A stretch of DNA of 64,000 nt from Rhodothermales bacterium (GTDB lineage: Bacteria > Bacteroidota > Rhodothermia > Rhodothermales > Bin80). Where the stretch lies: the NCBI GenBank assembly GCA_951812585.1, contig OX638318.1, forward strand, positions 896,819-960,818, written 5' to 3'. This document shows, piece after piece, positions 1 through 8,656 of the stretch (position 1 is the stretch's first letter; the number at the start of each line of letters is the position of its first letter). The translations under genes were made by a program, and so were the position numbers. A model generated the notes under the pieces. The model had not been told where the DNA came from. It saw nothing but the letters and a program-made list of their open reading frames with translations, and made no database searches.

Positions 1-9
1 CTCACACTC

Positions 10-903
10 TTGGCGTTGGCACGGCGGTATCCGAGCGAGGAAGCCGCCCGGGAATGGTTTGAGGCCATCTATTGGCCGGAAGGCCGCTTTTGCCCGCAAT
101 GCAGGGGCACCGATACCTATGCTTGCCCGAAACAGACCATGCCGTACCGTTGCCGCACATGCCGCAAGCGGTTCAGTGTTCGGACGGGCACGGTGCTGCA
201 AGCCTCCCGGTTGCCATTGCTCCAGTGGACCTACGCCATTTATCTTGAAATGACCGCGCTCAAGGGCGTATCCAGCATGAAGCTTCACCGCGACCTGGGC
301 ATCACGCAAAAGTCGGCGTGGTTCATGCTGCAACGGATTCGGGAGGCGTTCGCGCCGTTAGCCGCCGCCGCGTTTGAAGGCCCGGTTGAAGCCGACGAGA
401 CGTATGGTTGGGGGCAAGGAGGCCAACAAGCACGCGCACAAGAAGCTGAAAGCGGGACGCGGAACGGTTGGCAAGACGGCGGTAGCGGGGCTGAAAGACC
501 GCGGTACCGGCCAGATTCGGGCCACGGTCGTTGAGGACACAAGCGGCCCGACGTTGAAGCAGTTCGTGTATAACCCCACCGAAATCGGCGCAACGGTCTA
601 CACGGACGACGCCACCGCTTACAAGGGCATGATCGGTATGGAGCATGAGACGGTCAAGCACAGCGTGGGCGAATGGGTCAACGGCATGGCCCACACAAGC
701 GGGCTGGCGTCGTTCTGGGCCACGCTGAAGCGGGCGTACCATGGTGTGTACCACAAAATGAGCGCCAAGCACTTGCAACGGTACGTGCAGCAGTTGCGCA
801 AAAGCACAACGTCCGGGACATGGACACGCTCGAACAAATGCAGCATGTGGTGTCCGCACGGGCAGGGCGGCGGCTTATGTACAAGGATCTGATTGCGCAA
901 TGA
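10..903 (+). pseudogene. ISXO2-like transposase, frameshifted and lacking a catalytic Glu (copy 1)
   Basis: Transposase of the IS1595 family, which moves DNA by a DDE-type reaction. The N-terminal zinc ribbon (CPQCRG, then CRTCRK) and the first Asp region (VEADETYG) are in one frame. Near 400-415 the frame shifts to the next one (KEANKHAHKK onward, with TDDATAYKG). Near 790 it returns to the first frame (KHNVRDMDTLEQ) and ends at TGA 901-903. The motif normally written HTNGLESFW reads HTSGLASFW here, so the third catalytic acid is replaced by Ala. With two frameshifts plus that change the enzyme should be dead. Confidence 0.85.
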
Positions 904-930
904 GATAGGGTCAAGGATACGAAGGGCGCG

Positions 931-1092
931 TTGCACGCTGAGTTTGAGCGGATCGACACCACGCCCAGTCCGAATCCGCGCTATCGCGGATTGACGATCC
1001 AGCAGGCGGTAAGGCAACTGGTGAAGGCCAGTCCGAAACCGAAGCAAGCGGCAGAATCGAGGGCAAGAAACGACGAGTTTCGGCACGTCTAA
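931..1092 (+). CDS. Small accessory reading frame of the IS element (copy 1)
   Basis: After the transposase stop the frame is open up to TAA at 1090-1092. It contains NPRYRGLTIQQAVRQLVK, which aligns with NPRYGGLTILEATRQFLK in the same place of IS copy 2 (2357-2545, minus). Conservation at protein level in two diverged copies suggests a real passenger or accessory peptide. No ATG is visible here; TTG at 931 is the only plausible start, so the frame may itself be decayed. Function unknown. Confidence 0.35.
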   Translation: MHAEFERIDTTPSPNPRYRGLTIQQAVRQLVKASPKPKQAAESRARNDEFRHV

Positions 1093-1305
1093 GCCCCAAG
1101 CAGTGTACAGTTAAGTATATAAGCCCCTTAACCAAGGGCGACGAATTGGCAGCCGTGGTCTGACTGATCGCGGTAGTGGCGAGAGGCCATTTAGCCAGTA
1201 AAATGGCACCAACCACGGATATTACACCATGACACACGCATCCGCCGACACTCAACCGCCGAATTCAGCCTCGGGCGTGTTAAAGGCGCAAAGGCCCTTC
1301 CCGCA

Positions 1306-1740
1306 CTACCTTGCTAAGAAGTTTGCAGAGGCAAATATGAGCATGAGAATAATCCCTACAACAAATAACAGTCCCCCGATGGCGTTTAGCCACGGAATGA
1401 TGTCACTCCAGCAGTTAGTGGATTGAGGCCGCTCCTTACAGCGATCTAATTCGTCGATAGCCTTTCGTGCTGCTTGCCTAGATGAGAAGAAGGACAAGAC
1501 CACACATAGGATCGTGAGTGTCAGCGCGACCCACGCCAAGACCAACGTGGTCTTAAGGAGTGGTGTGCCGTGAATAGCAGCTGGCGCTACGCTCAAAGAG
1601 ACCGCAAGGGTCCCACCTGACACCGCTATCAGAGCTTTGTCGTAGCTGTTCGTGCTTTGTATACGCATATACTCCAAGGCTTTCCGAAAGGAATCCTTGG
1701 AGCATGGACCGTCCACGGGTGGTTGTTGCGACTCCTCCAC
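1306..1740 (-). CDS. Small integral membrane protein, unknown function
   Basis: 144-residue protein beginning at GTG 1740. Three hydrophobic segments are visible at about residues 36-55, 62-85 and 117-140, with a charged loop (RKAIDELDRCKERP) between the second and third. The N terminus is soluble and contains proline and serine. No known family is recognised. The start directly abuts the TAA of a 51-codon frame upstream (1741-1896), which suggests translational coupling. It lies between two IS copies in an accessory region, so it may be a cargo gene. Confidence 0.55.
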   Translation of the reverse strand: MEESQQPPVDGPCSKDSFRKALEYMRIQSTNSYDKALIAVSGGTLAVSLSVAPAAIHGTPLLKTTLVLAWVALTLTILCVVLSFFSSRQAARKAIDELDRCKERPQSTNCWSDIIPWLNAIGGLLFVVGIILMLIFASANFLAR

Positions 1741-1896
1741 TTATTTTTTCCTCTCAGGAGGTGTGGATGGCTTTGAAGGCTTGGGGGAAGGTGGGCGTTG
1801 CGGTATTTCTAGGCCTCGCTCATGTTTTACGGGGTCCTCAGGTACCCGATACGCAATCTCAGGCGAGACTCTTGAAAAGTGTTGTGGCTTGTCCAT
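1741..1896 (-). CDS. Short proline-rich peptide upstream of the membrane protein
   Basis: 51-residue frame starting at ATG 1896 and ending with TAA immediately before the GTG of the next gene. The C-terminal half is rich in Pro, Lys and Ser (PQRPPSPKPSKPSTPPERKK). No family is recognised and no strong ribosome site is seen. The abutting stop and start and shared strand are the only support for it being real. Confidence 0.3.
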   Translation of the reverse strand: MDKPQHFSRVSPEIAYRVPEDPVKHERGLEIPQRPPSPKPSKPSTPPERKK

Positions 1897-1899
1897 CTG

Positions 1900-2347
1900 T
1901 CATACAAGGAGCTAAGGAGCGGTATAGCGCAAACAGCTAGCTAACCGCATTGCGATGTATAGGGTTCCTTACCACTTGCTTGCTGTAGCGCAACATGAAC
2001 AGTGGGTTCGGTCCAAGACCTTCGACGTTGACTTCACCGCGCTAAATAATCCGGTCCAGATGGTGCCACTTGTGTTACTATTGGAATTGTTTTACACCTC
2101 ATACACCGGCAATGAACGAGCGGCCGGGTGCCCTGCACGCCGCCCGAATTCACCGCGCGCAAACAAGGGTATGGAGCACGTCAGAATCGCCGCAAATCGT
2201 GCCCGATCGCATTCAGGTACGGTCTAGGGCGTTTCCGGCGATCTTTTCCTGATTACCTGGAGGAGCCTGAAGCCGTCGGGGCGGACTTTAGCACCCGTGG
2301 GCCGTGTTTTCACGGCTTCAGGCGCACAATTGTGCTTACCGAAGGCG
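1900..2347. other. Gene-free stretch with palindromes
   Basis: No convincing gene is seen on either strand. The part next to the IS element carries several inverted repeats, listed separately at 2266-2335. Confidence 0.5.
2266..2335. repeat. Nested inverted repeats and a 12-bp palindrome
   Basis: CCTGAAGCCGT (2266-2276) pairs with ACGGCTTCAGG (2312-2322). Within that lies an alternative hairpin GCCGTG-TTTT-CACGGC (2301-2316). It is followed by the perfect palindrome GCACAATTGTGC (2324-2335), 12 bp from the edge of IS copy 2. These could be a terminator, a protein-binding site or a target preferred by the IS; the sequence alone does not decide. Confidence 0.5.
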
Positions 2348-2356
2348 ATTATATAA

Positions 2357-2545
2357 TTAACTGAAGCTTACTTCGTCCTGGGCGGCGGGCTTGGCCTTCG
2401 GTGCCTCCGGCCTCCCGCCCTTCAAAAACTGCCGCGTAGCTTCCAGTATCGTTAGCCCGCCGTAGCGCGGATTCGCCGCTGGCGTGTTGCCCCACGTGTC
2501 CTGCAAGCGCTTACGCTTGCGCTCCTGCCGGTCGTCTCTTGTCAT
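2357..2545 (-). CDS. Small accessory reading frame of the IS element (copy 2)
   Basis: 62-residue frame beginning at ATG 2545, rich in Arg and Lys at its N terminus (MTRDDRQERKRKRLQD), followed by NPRYGGLTILEATRQFLK and ending with TAA inside the left terminal repeat. The counterpart in IS copy 1 (931-1092) keeps the central motif. Position and conservation suggest a passenger peptide of this IS type. Function unknown. Confidence 0.4.
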   Translation of the reverse strand: MTRDDRQERKRKRLQDTWGNTPAANPRYGGLTILEATRQFLKGGRPEAPKAKPAAQDEVSFS

Positions 2546-2595
2546 TTCAGTGTCCTGTGTCCGTATGGATTGATCTACTTGGCTGGTGCACAACG

Positions 2596-3486
2596 CTACG
2601 CTGTCAGCGTAGCGTACATGAGCCGTTTGCCCACCATGCCAGCCACGACGTGCTGCTTTTGCTCCAGCGTATCCATTGTGCAAACGTTGTGCTTGCCCGC
2701 AAACTGGTGCCCGTAGCGGTGCACGTGCTTCTTGCTCCAGTGGTGGTACGTACCATGATACGCCCGCTTGAACATGCTCCAGAATGATTCCAGCCCGTTC
2801 GTGTGCGCCAGGCCATTGACTCACCCACCGACCGACTGCTTGACGGTTTCGTGCTGCATCCCAAGCATGCCCTTAGTAGGCGTGTGCCTCATCGGTGTAG
2901 ACCGTTGTGCCGAGGTGTTATCGTAGACGAACGGCTGTAAGGTCGCTGCATTCGTGCTCTCCACCACTTCGGCCCGAATCTGCCCGCTTGCACGGTCTTT
3001 CAGGCCGGCCACCGCCGTCTTGACTACCGGGCCGCGTCCGGCTTTCTGCTTCCTGTGCTCGTGCTTGTTTTTCTCCAAGCCACCCCCGTACGTTTCGTCG
3101 GCCTCCACCGGTCCCTCGAACGCAGCGGCCAGCAGGGGCGCAAAGGCGGCCCGTACGCGCTGCAACATGAACCAGGCCGTAGTCTGCGTCCCATCGAGGT
3201 CGCGGTGGAACTTCATGCTGGAGACGCCCTTCAGGGAGGTCATTTCAAGATAAATGGCCCACACCCACTTCTTCAACGGCAGTCGGCTACTGGCCAATGC
3301 GGTACCTGTGCGCACCGAGAAGAACCGCTTGCACGGACGGCAGCGGTACGGCATTGGCCTGTGTGTGCCCGCATACGTGTCTGTGCCCTTGCAGCGCGGG
3401 CACAGACGACCGTCCGACCAAATCACAGCCTCGAGCCAAAGGACGGCCGCCTGCTCATCCGGAAACATTTCGGCCAGTTTGACCAT
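2596..3486 (-). pseudogene. ISXO2-like transposase with nonsense codon and paired frameshifts (copy 2)
   Basis: Start taken at ATG 3486 because it has an AAGG ribosome site and begins MVKLAEMFPDEQ like copy 1; an upstream in-frame extension reaches 3534. Zinc ribbon CPRCKG and CRPCKR, then VEADETYG with the first catalytic Asp. Around 2880-2920 two compensating indels scramble the segment that should read YTDEAHAY and holds the second Asp. At 2821-2823 a Trp codon is changed to TGA. Beyond it the frame is intact (VNGLAHTNGLESFW, with the Glu kept) to TAG at 2596. Inactive as it stands. Confidence 0.85.
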
Positions 3487-3730
3487 GCTGATTCCCTTGC
3501 GATAACTGTGCCCAGGCCCCGATTTAACCGCCATGAATTCCCCGATCTGGTGTATCCCCTCATGCGGCCGATCGGAAAGAATGCTTCAGTTAAATATATA
3601 ATCACCAAAAGTTGACTATGCAGCAGGAGTGAATCCGGGAGCGGGGACGTGATTACGGGCTGGGGCTGTAAGCCAAGGTACTCCATCAGGCGGGTGGCGT
3701 ATCGGTGCTCAAGACCAGATTCAGCAGGAC

Positions 3731-4366
3731 CTAGTAGCGCCGTAGCGCACAGAGATCCCACCACAACCCTTTGCCGGGACCGTCGGGAGTATTCACAAGT
3801 AACTCACCCGCAACACACCAGGTACATACGTTGGGGCACGGGTTCTCCACCTCACTGCAGTCCACAAAAGACCCGCATTCTGTGCAGGGTGGGGGCTGTT
3901 CGCTCGAGTTGAACAGGTTGCGGACATAATCTTCTCCGCCAGTTTTGAAAACGCCGTATAAGGCGTCTCCCGCGATTTTGTGAGTGCGGTCCTCGAACAA
4001 CTCATATACCCGTATAAAGACATCAACCGCTCTCGCATACGGGGTGCCGCCCCCGTATTCCTTCGCAGCGAAGATCAGGGCTATGCTCGCTTCAGCCGAC
4101 TCTGCGTTGTCCCCGTTAACCATGATCCGCGCAAGTTCGGCAGCGAACGCATCCAGTTCCCCGGCTGGGCGCATATCGAAAGCCTGACGCAGAATGGCAA
4201 CGGCAGCCTGCGAGGCCCCATTTTCCAGCGTCATGATGGCATGCAATGCCGTCTCGGGCGTAGGATTCTTCCAAGCGCCGTTTTCCTTAAGCATTCCTGG
4301 CTTGGGCTGCGCTCCCGCACCAACCGGAAGCAGGCAGGCCAACAGTAAAAGCATCAAAATTTTCAT
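3731..4366 (-). CDS. Exported Cys-rich protein, unknown function
   Basis: 211 residues with a clear Sec signal peptide (MKILMLLLLACLLPVGAGAQ), so probably periplasmic or secreted. A good ribosome site (AGGAGG) lies 6-7 bases before ATG 4366. The middle is Ala-rich and probably helical. Residues about 160-186 carry a Cys cluster (CTECGSFVDC, then CPNVCTWC) that could bind metal or form disulfides. No known family is recognised. It follows the broken gene at 4386-5194 by 19 bases on the same strand, so the two were probably one operon. Confidence 0.6.
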   Translation of the reverse strand: MKILMLLLLACLLPVGAGAQPKPGMLKENGAWKNPTPETALHAIMTLENGASQAAVAILRQAFDMRPAGELDAFAAELARIMVNGDNAESAEASIALIFAAKEYGGGTPYARAVDVFIRVYELFEDRTHKIAGDALYGVFKTGGEDYVRNLFNSSEQPPPCTECGSFVDCSEVENPCPNVCTWCVAGELLVNTPDGPGKGLWWDLCALRRY

Positions 4367-4385
4367 TTGTGCCCTCCTTTAACAA

Positions 4386-5194
4386 CTATATTGAGCGTGT
4401 GGGTGGCCCACTAAATTCATTCAATAAGAACCGCCAGTTCTTGTTGACTCCGGTTAACCACCAACGATAGTACCAGAATGGGTTAGCGCCAGTTGCCGCT
4501 TCAGCCCAGGATCCTGCGCGCGAGAAGTCTCTCTGGTAGAAACGTTCCCACCGGTCCCTGTACGCGGCGCCCACAACACTACTGTCGACCCCATTGTAAC
4601 CCTCCATGTCGGCCATTGCGCTACGGGCTTTCGTGCCATTCAAACAGGCGTTCAGGCCGGCCTCATGCTGCCGTTCATGCGCTTCAATTTGGCCTGCGAA
4701 CGCGCGCATTGCGTCAATAGATCCGCAGTGGTCATTCACCGGTAGTAGGTTTCGGTGTTCGCGAGGACCGAAGACGTGGCACATGTGCTGCTCGCACCTG
4801 CGTACCTTGGCCCTGAACCGTTGTAATCGGCATGTATCTGGACTTGGCTTGGAATTATCGGAGGGCTTCCCGTCATATAGTGACCATCCCACGGCCCGCT
4901 ACCTGTCTTCAGATACTCATCGGGTAGCGAAGGAACGGCAGTGGACGCAGGGACCGAGTATAAACCAAAATAGTCCATGTTGACATAGACCACAGGGGCA
5001 TTCAGGACCGGCGTACGCCAACCAGTTCTCGGGGTAACGGTTATCTGCATGTTTTCGCCGAAGTCTTCTGCTGCGACCTGCACGTAGATCGTTACGGTTC
5101 CCGTTGCGGTTCCCTGCCATGAATTGGCCCCCGCTTGGGCTAAAGCCGCCCCAGTCGAGGAGCGCCATTCGAATAAGAATGGTTGCGGAGACAC
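4386..5194 (-). pseudogene. Exported-type protein with HExxH motif, frameshifted
   Basis: Two frames join near 4736-4745. The upstream part (GTG 5194) ends with TSSVLANTETYYR at a TGA. The downstream part continues with VNDHCGSIDAMRAFAGQI. The upstream half looks like beta-sandwich (TVTIYVQVAAEDFGENMQITV). The downstream half contains AHERQHEAGL, which fits the HExxH zinc signature of zincin peptidases, although this may be chance. A single-base indel, real or from sequencing, would restore one protein of about 270 residues. The true N terminus is unclear; a stop lies shortly upstream. Confidence 0.5.
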
Positions 5195-5631
5195 GTCTTG
5201 GCCGCCTTGCGTTACGCTAACCCGGATAAATCACCAGGGCTTTGAATCGCCATAAACTCGAGGGTTTGAAGGCATTGGTTCACGGTTTGGGAGCGCAAAT
5301 GTGCGTTAATCAGCATTTATGCCTTCTGGAGCGTTTAGCCGGCGCCCCGCACACACCCACACCTCCCTCTATCGAGGGCGGAATCTTCCCTAACCCCGCT
5401 CTTCACGCCGTGGGGTGCACGATGCGGTTGTAGATGTCGGCCGCCCGCTGCGGATCCTTACGGGCGGCGGCGTATGCCGCACGCCCATGGGTGAAGCCCT
5501 CCTGTTGAATAGTTCACTTTCTGTCTCCGCTGGGAGGAGGATTTAGGTTCTCTGACGACCTTCGGGAGGACCGGATGCGTCAATCTGCGGTGCCAGTGGT
5601 TTTCCGGAATTGCCTCTGCGACCAAATAAGA
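5195..5631. other. Intergenic stretch with a gene remnant
   Basis: No full gene is seen. A minus-strand fragment at 5403-5513 is listed separately. The rest shows no recognisable feature. Confidence 0.4.
5403..5513 (-). pseudogene. C-terminal gene remnant without start
   Basis: A 36-codon open stretch between stops on the minus strand, ending with TGA at 5403-5405. It encodes EGFTHGRAAYAAARKDPQ followed by RAADIYNRIVHPTA. The amphipathic, Ala/Arg-rich composition looks like genuine coding sequence, but no start codon exists. Probably the tail of a deleted gene; family not recognised. Confidence 0.3.
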
Positions 5632-6481
5632 CTAGAATCCTAACCCTCTTTGGAAGCGCATCATGTTATCGCGTAACTCCTGGTTCTTGTGTTCGACGAT
5701 GACACCGAATTCTTCCGGAGACACGAGTGGTCCCTCATTCGGACGAGTCACCTGCGCAGCGGATGAGTTCAGATCAATACTCTCAGCCGTATACGTCAAC
5801 CTGAAGCGTCTCTTTTTACCCTGCGCTTCTACCACTAGGATCAGCCCCGGAAGTCCGTTGTACAGGGCGGGACCGGCCAACACGGGAATCTCCGGCGTAA
5901 ACCAAGCCACTACGGACAGAGTGTCAATGGTCGCTGTTGCCTTCACAATCCGTCGGCCTAAATGGGCACGTTCTTCTTGCGACACCTTCCAAGACGGAAT
6001 CCTCCGTGTATCCGACACCAAGAACTTGCGCCCCAGAAGCGAATGCTCCAGCAGGTAAGTGTCCGCGACAAAGTCGACATAGTACCCCAAAGGGGGTCCT
6101 TCCACTGAAGGTGGGGTCAACGCGCCGAGTAGGCCCCCTGCGCCCCCGTTAGCATACGCCCACATTCCGAAGGCTGCCAGGCCGGACTCTCCCAAGTCGT
6201 CCTCCAGCTTATCTGCAAAAGCCACAGGATCGAATTCCGCCGGATCGCCGTCTATGTAGGTCGAATCTGGGCGCATCAATGATGCGCTGCCTTCAAAGTG
6301 GAGAGCATACTGAGAAGATGAAGCGCCTAAGGCGGATAACTGCTCCGCCAGCTTATCCATGCCCTCCATGTCCCGCAGCTCTTCCGGAAAAACGAACTCG
6401 GTCTTCTCTTGGTAAGTGTAGTAGACAATGCCACGCTGTGCCGACACCGAACAGCAGAACGGGCATCAGGCCGAAAAGCAT
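5632..6481 (-). pseudogene. GLPGLI-family protein with frameshift at the signal peptide
   Basis: The motif YNGLPGLILVVEA is the hallmark of the GLPGLI family (exported Bacteroidota proteins of unknown function). The mature part begins with the N-terminal strand VSAQRGIVYYTYQEK typical of these proteins. The signal peptide (MLFGLMPVLLF, ATG 6481) is in another frame; a one-base indel near 6446-6452 would join it to SVSAQRG. Without it the main frame could only start at an internal GTG at 6447, giving a protein without export signal. It lies 14 bases after a small membrane-protein gene on the same strand. Confidence 0.7.
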
Positions 6482-6495
6482 GTGCGTGCGGTGAA

Positions 6496-6768
6496 TCACG
6501 TTGTGTGACCAACTATAGTCTGTCTGCGGCGGGACGCTTTGAATCGGTCGGTCAGCACCCAAGCGATGAGCACGAGAAACACCGCGTAATCGGGTAGGCT
6601 ACCCCCTGCAGCAGGCGACAACAACATAAGAGCAACCAACAGCGCAACACCCGCCAGCGTAAACCCCCACTTGGTTGCCTCTGAACACTTCTGCGCAACC
6701 TTCTTGTGCCACCAGAAGCTGGCATATCCCACGAGGAGCATTGAAACAATAACTAGAATCGTATCCAT
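6496..6768 (-). CDS. Small membrane protein, unknown function
   Basis: 90 residues from ATG 6768; an in-frame extension to 6855 lacks hydrophobic character and seems unlikely. Three hydrophobic stretches are visible: residues 3-20 (ILVIVSMLLVGYASFWW), about 37-54 (FTLAGVALLVALMLLS) and about 62-78 (YAVFLVLIAWVL), with a basic C terminus (RFKASRRR). No family is recognised. It precedes the GLPGLI gene and was probably co-transcribed with it. Confidence 0.5.
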   Translation of the reverse strand: MDTILVIVSMLLVGYASFWWHKKVAQKCSEATKWGFTLAGVALLVALMLLSPAAGGSLPDYAVFLVLIAWVLTDRFKASRRRQTIVGHTT

Positions 6769-7114
6769 GACTTCCAATGTTTGTCCGTCTGGTTGTGAAA
6801 TGTGCGAAACTTCACGATAATGATGGGTGGCAGAAATGTCAAGCCTCTGGGCCAACTGTTTTCTTCGCTATGGACCCCGACCGCAACCGCAATGATGAGA
6901 AGGGTTAGAGCACAGTGCACCAGGCTAACTGGCAAGGATACATCGGGTGCAAGTCCCGCGTTATGAAGCTAAAACCAGGCACATATCTCCGCGAGCCGTG
7001 CATGGTCGCCCGGTCAATAGGATCCCGGTACGCATCGTAGAGCCACCGCCAATCCCACGCTTCCCTTGCGAAATCGTATTTTCCAGCCTACTCTGACCTG
7101 CATACGCACTCCTT
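6769..7114. other. Divergent intergenic region
   Basis: About 350 bases between the minus-strand small membrane protein and the plus-strand sulfatase operon. It must hold promoters for both sides. No clear promoter, operator or RNA structure could be assigned. Confidence 0.35.
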
Positions 7115-8653
7115 ATGACTCGCCTGCCTCTTCTACTTTGTGTCCTCCTGCTTACTGCCGGCTGCCAGCGTACCGACACCGCTGAGGAACGACCGAATAT
7201 CGTGTTCATCTTTACGGACGACCACACGGCCCGCGCGCTCAGCGCCTACGGGTCTGTCGTCAACGAAACCCCCCACCTGGACCGCATCGCCCAGGAGGGA
7301 ATGCGCTTCGATCAGTGCCTGGTCACCAACAGCATCTGTGCACCCAGCCGTGCTGTGATCCTGACGGGTAAACACAGTCACCTGAACGGACAGCTGACCA
7401 ACGGACAACTCTTTGACGGCACGCAGCAGACCTTTCCTAAGCTCCTGCAGGCGGCAGGCTATCAAACCAGTATCATCGGCAAGTGGCATCTGCGCAGCGC
7501 CCCGACCGGCTTTGACCATTGGCAAGTGCTGCGTGGCCAGGGTCCGTACTATAACCCACTGTTTCTTACCGCGGGCGACACGCTTCGCATAGAAGGCTAT
7601 ACCACGGATATTATCACGGACTTGGCGCTCGAATGGCTTGAGCATGGCCGCGATACGGCGCGACCCTTCATGTTGATGTACCAGCACAAAGCTCCGCACC
7701 GGCAGTGGCATCCCGGCCCGGACCATTATCGCCTGTATGAGGACAGGGACATCCCCGAGCCACCGACGCTCTTTGATGACTATGCCAACCGCGCATCTCC
7801 AGCGGCCGATCAGGGCATGATGATCGCACGCCACCTGAACATCAACGACCTCAAACTGCAAGCACCTGGGTCTATGAATGAAGCCCAGGCCGCAGCCTGG
7901 GAGGAAGTCTACGCGCCGCGCAACGAAGCATTTCATGAAGCAGACCTGGAGGGCGACGACCTTACGCGCTGGAAATACCAGCGCTATGTCAAGGAATACC
8001 TGCGCACGGTGGCCGGGGTGGACGACAACGTCGGACGCCTTCTGGACTACCTGGAGTCGTCGGGCTTGGCTGACAACACGGTCGTGATCTATTCCTCCGA
8101 TCAGGGATGGTACCTGGGAGAGCACGGCTGGTACGACAAGCGCTGGATGTACGAGGAGTCACTGGTTACGCCGCTTCTGGTGCGGTGGCCGGGCAAGATT
8201 ACTCCGGGAAGCACCAGCGACGCCATGGTGTCCAATCTGGACTTCGCAGCTACCTTCCTGGACCTGGCCGGCGTGGATGTACCAGTCGACATGCAGGGAC
8301 GCAGCCTGAAGCCCCTCTTCACCGGAGAAACCCCGGAGGACTGGCGCACCAGTCATTACTACCACTACTATGAGTACCCCTCGGTGCACTGCGTAGAACG
8401 GCACTACGGCGTGCGCACCAGTACGCACAAGCTCATTCATTACTACAACCGGGACGAGTGGGAACTTTTTGATCTGACCCGTGACCCCATGGAGCTTCGC
8501 AGCGTGTATGACGATCCCGCCTACCAAGATCAGGTCGCCGCACTCAAGGAGGAGCTGCAGCGGCTCAGAGTACAGTACCAGGTGCCGGAGGACGAGCGCC
8601 CGACGGGGCCGTGCATACCAGATAATCGCGGCGTCAATACCGCAGCCAACTAA
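7115..8653 (+). CDS. Lipoprotein sulfatase
   Basis: Type I sulfatase, hydrolysing sulfate esters. 512 residues. The lipobox LTAGC (Cys17) predicts a lipid-anchored envelope protein. The formylglycine signature CAPSR is at residues 75-79, so Cys75 would be converted by a maturase; metal-binding Asp35-Asp36 lie in the FIFTDDH strand. Further active-site elements are GKWHL and [12 protein letters not shown]. The region [23 protein letters not shown] and the C-terminal subdomain resemble N-acetylglucosamine-6-sulfatase-type enzymes, but substrate cannot be read from sequence. It leads a plus-strand operon with the M14 peptidase only 3 bases downstream. Confidence 0.9.
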   Translation: MTRLPLLLCVLLLTAGCQRTDTAEERPNIVFIFTDDHTARALSAYGSVVNETPHLDRIAQEGMRFDQCLVTNSICAPSRAVILTGKHSHLNGQLTNGQLFDGTQQTFPKLLQAAGYQTSIIGKWHLRSAPTGFDHWQVLRGQGPYYNPLFLTAGDTLRIEGYTTDIITDLALEWLEHGRDTARPFMLMYQHKAPHRQWHPGPDHYRLYEDRDIPEPPTLFDDYANRASPAADQGMMIARHLNINDLKLQAPGSMNEAQAAAWEEVYAPRNEAFHEADLEGDDLTRWKYQRYVKEYLRTVAGVDDNVGRLLDYLESSGLADNTVVIYSSDQGWYLGEHGWYDKRWMYEESLVTPLLVRWPGKITPGSTSDAMVSNLDFAATFLDLAGVDVPVDMQGRSLKPLFTGETPEDWRTSHYYHYYEYPSVHCVERHYGVRTSTHKLIHYYNRDEWELFDLTRDPMELRSVYDDPAYQDQVAALKEELQRLRVQYQVPEDERPTGPCIPDNRGVNTAAN

Positions 8654-8656
8654 TTC

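Larger units (their letters stand above)
1..1123 (+). mobile_element. IS1595-family (ISXO2-like) element, copy 1, left end outside window
   Basis: Partial insertion sequence whose 5' end lies beyond the window. Its 3' end is marked by the motif tacagttaagtatataag at about 1106-1123, which matches the terminal inverted repeat of the second copy (2348-2366 and 3584-3602). It holds a broken transposase and a small downstream reading frame that is also found in copy 2. The family assignment rests on the N-terminal CxxC zinc ribbon and the ISXO2-type catalytic domain. The exact right boundary and any target duplication cannot be set because the left end is missing. Confidence 0.75.
2348..3602 (-). 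mobile_element. IS1595-family (ISXO2-like) element, copy 2, complete with both ends
   Basis: About 1255 bp. The left end attatataattaactgaag (2348-2366) and the right end cttcagttaaatatataat (3584-3602) are inverted repeats matching at 18 of 19 positions. The transposase runs on the minus strand, with a small accessory frame behind it. The flanking octamers differ (cgaaggcg and caccaaaa), so no target duplication is visible, in keeping with an old insertion or later rearrangement. Confidence 0.85.
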
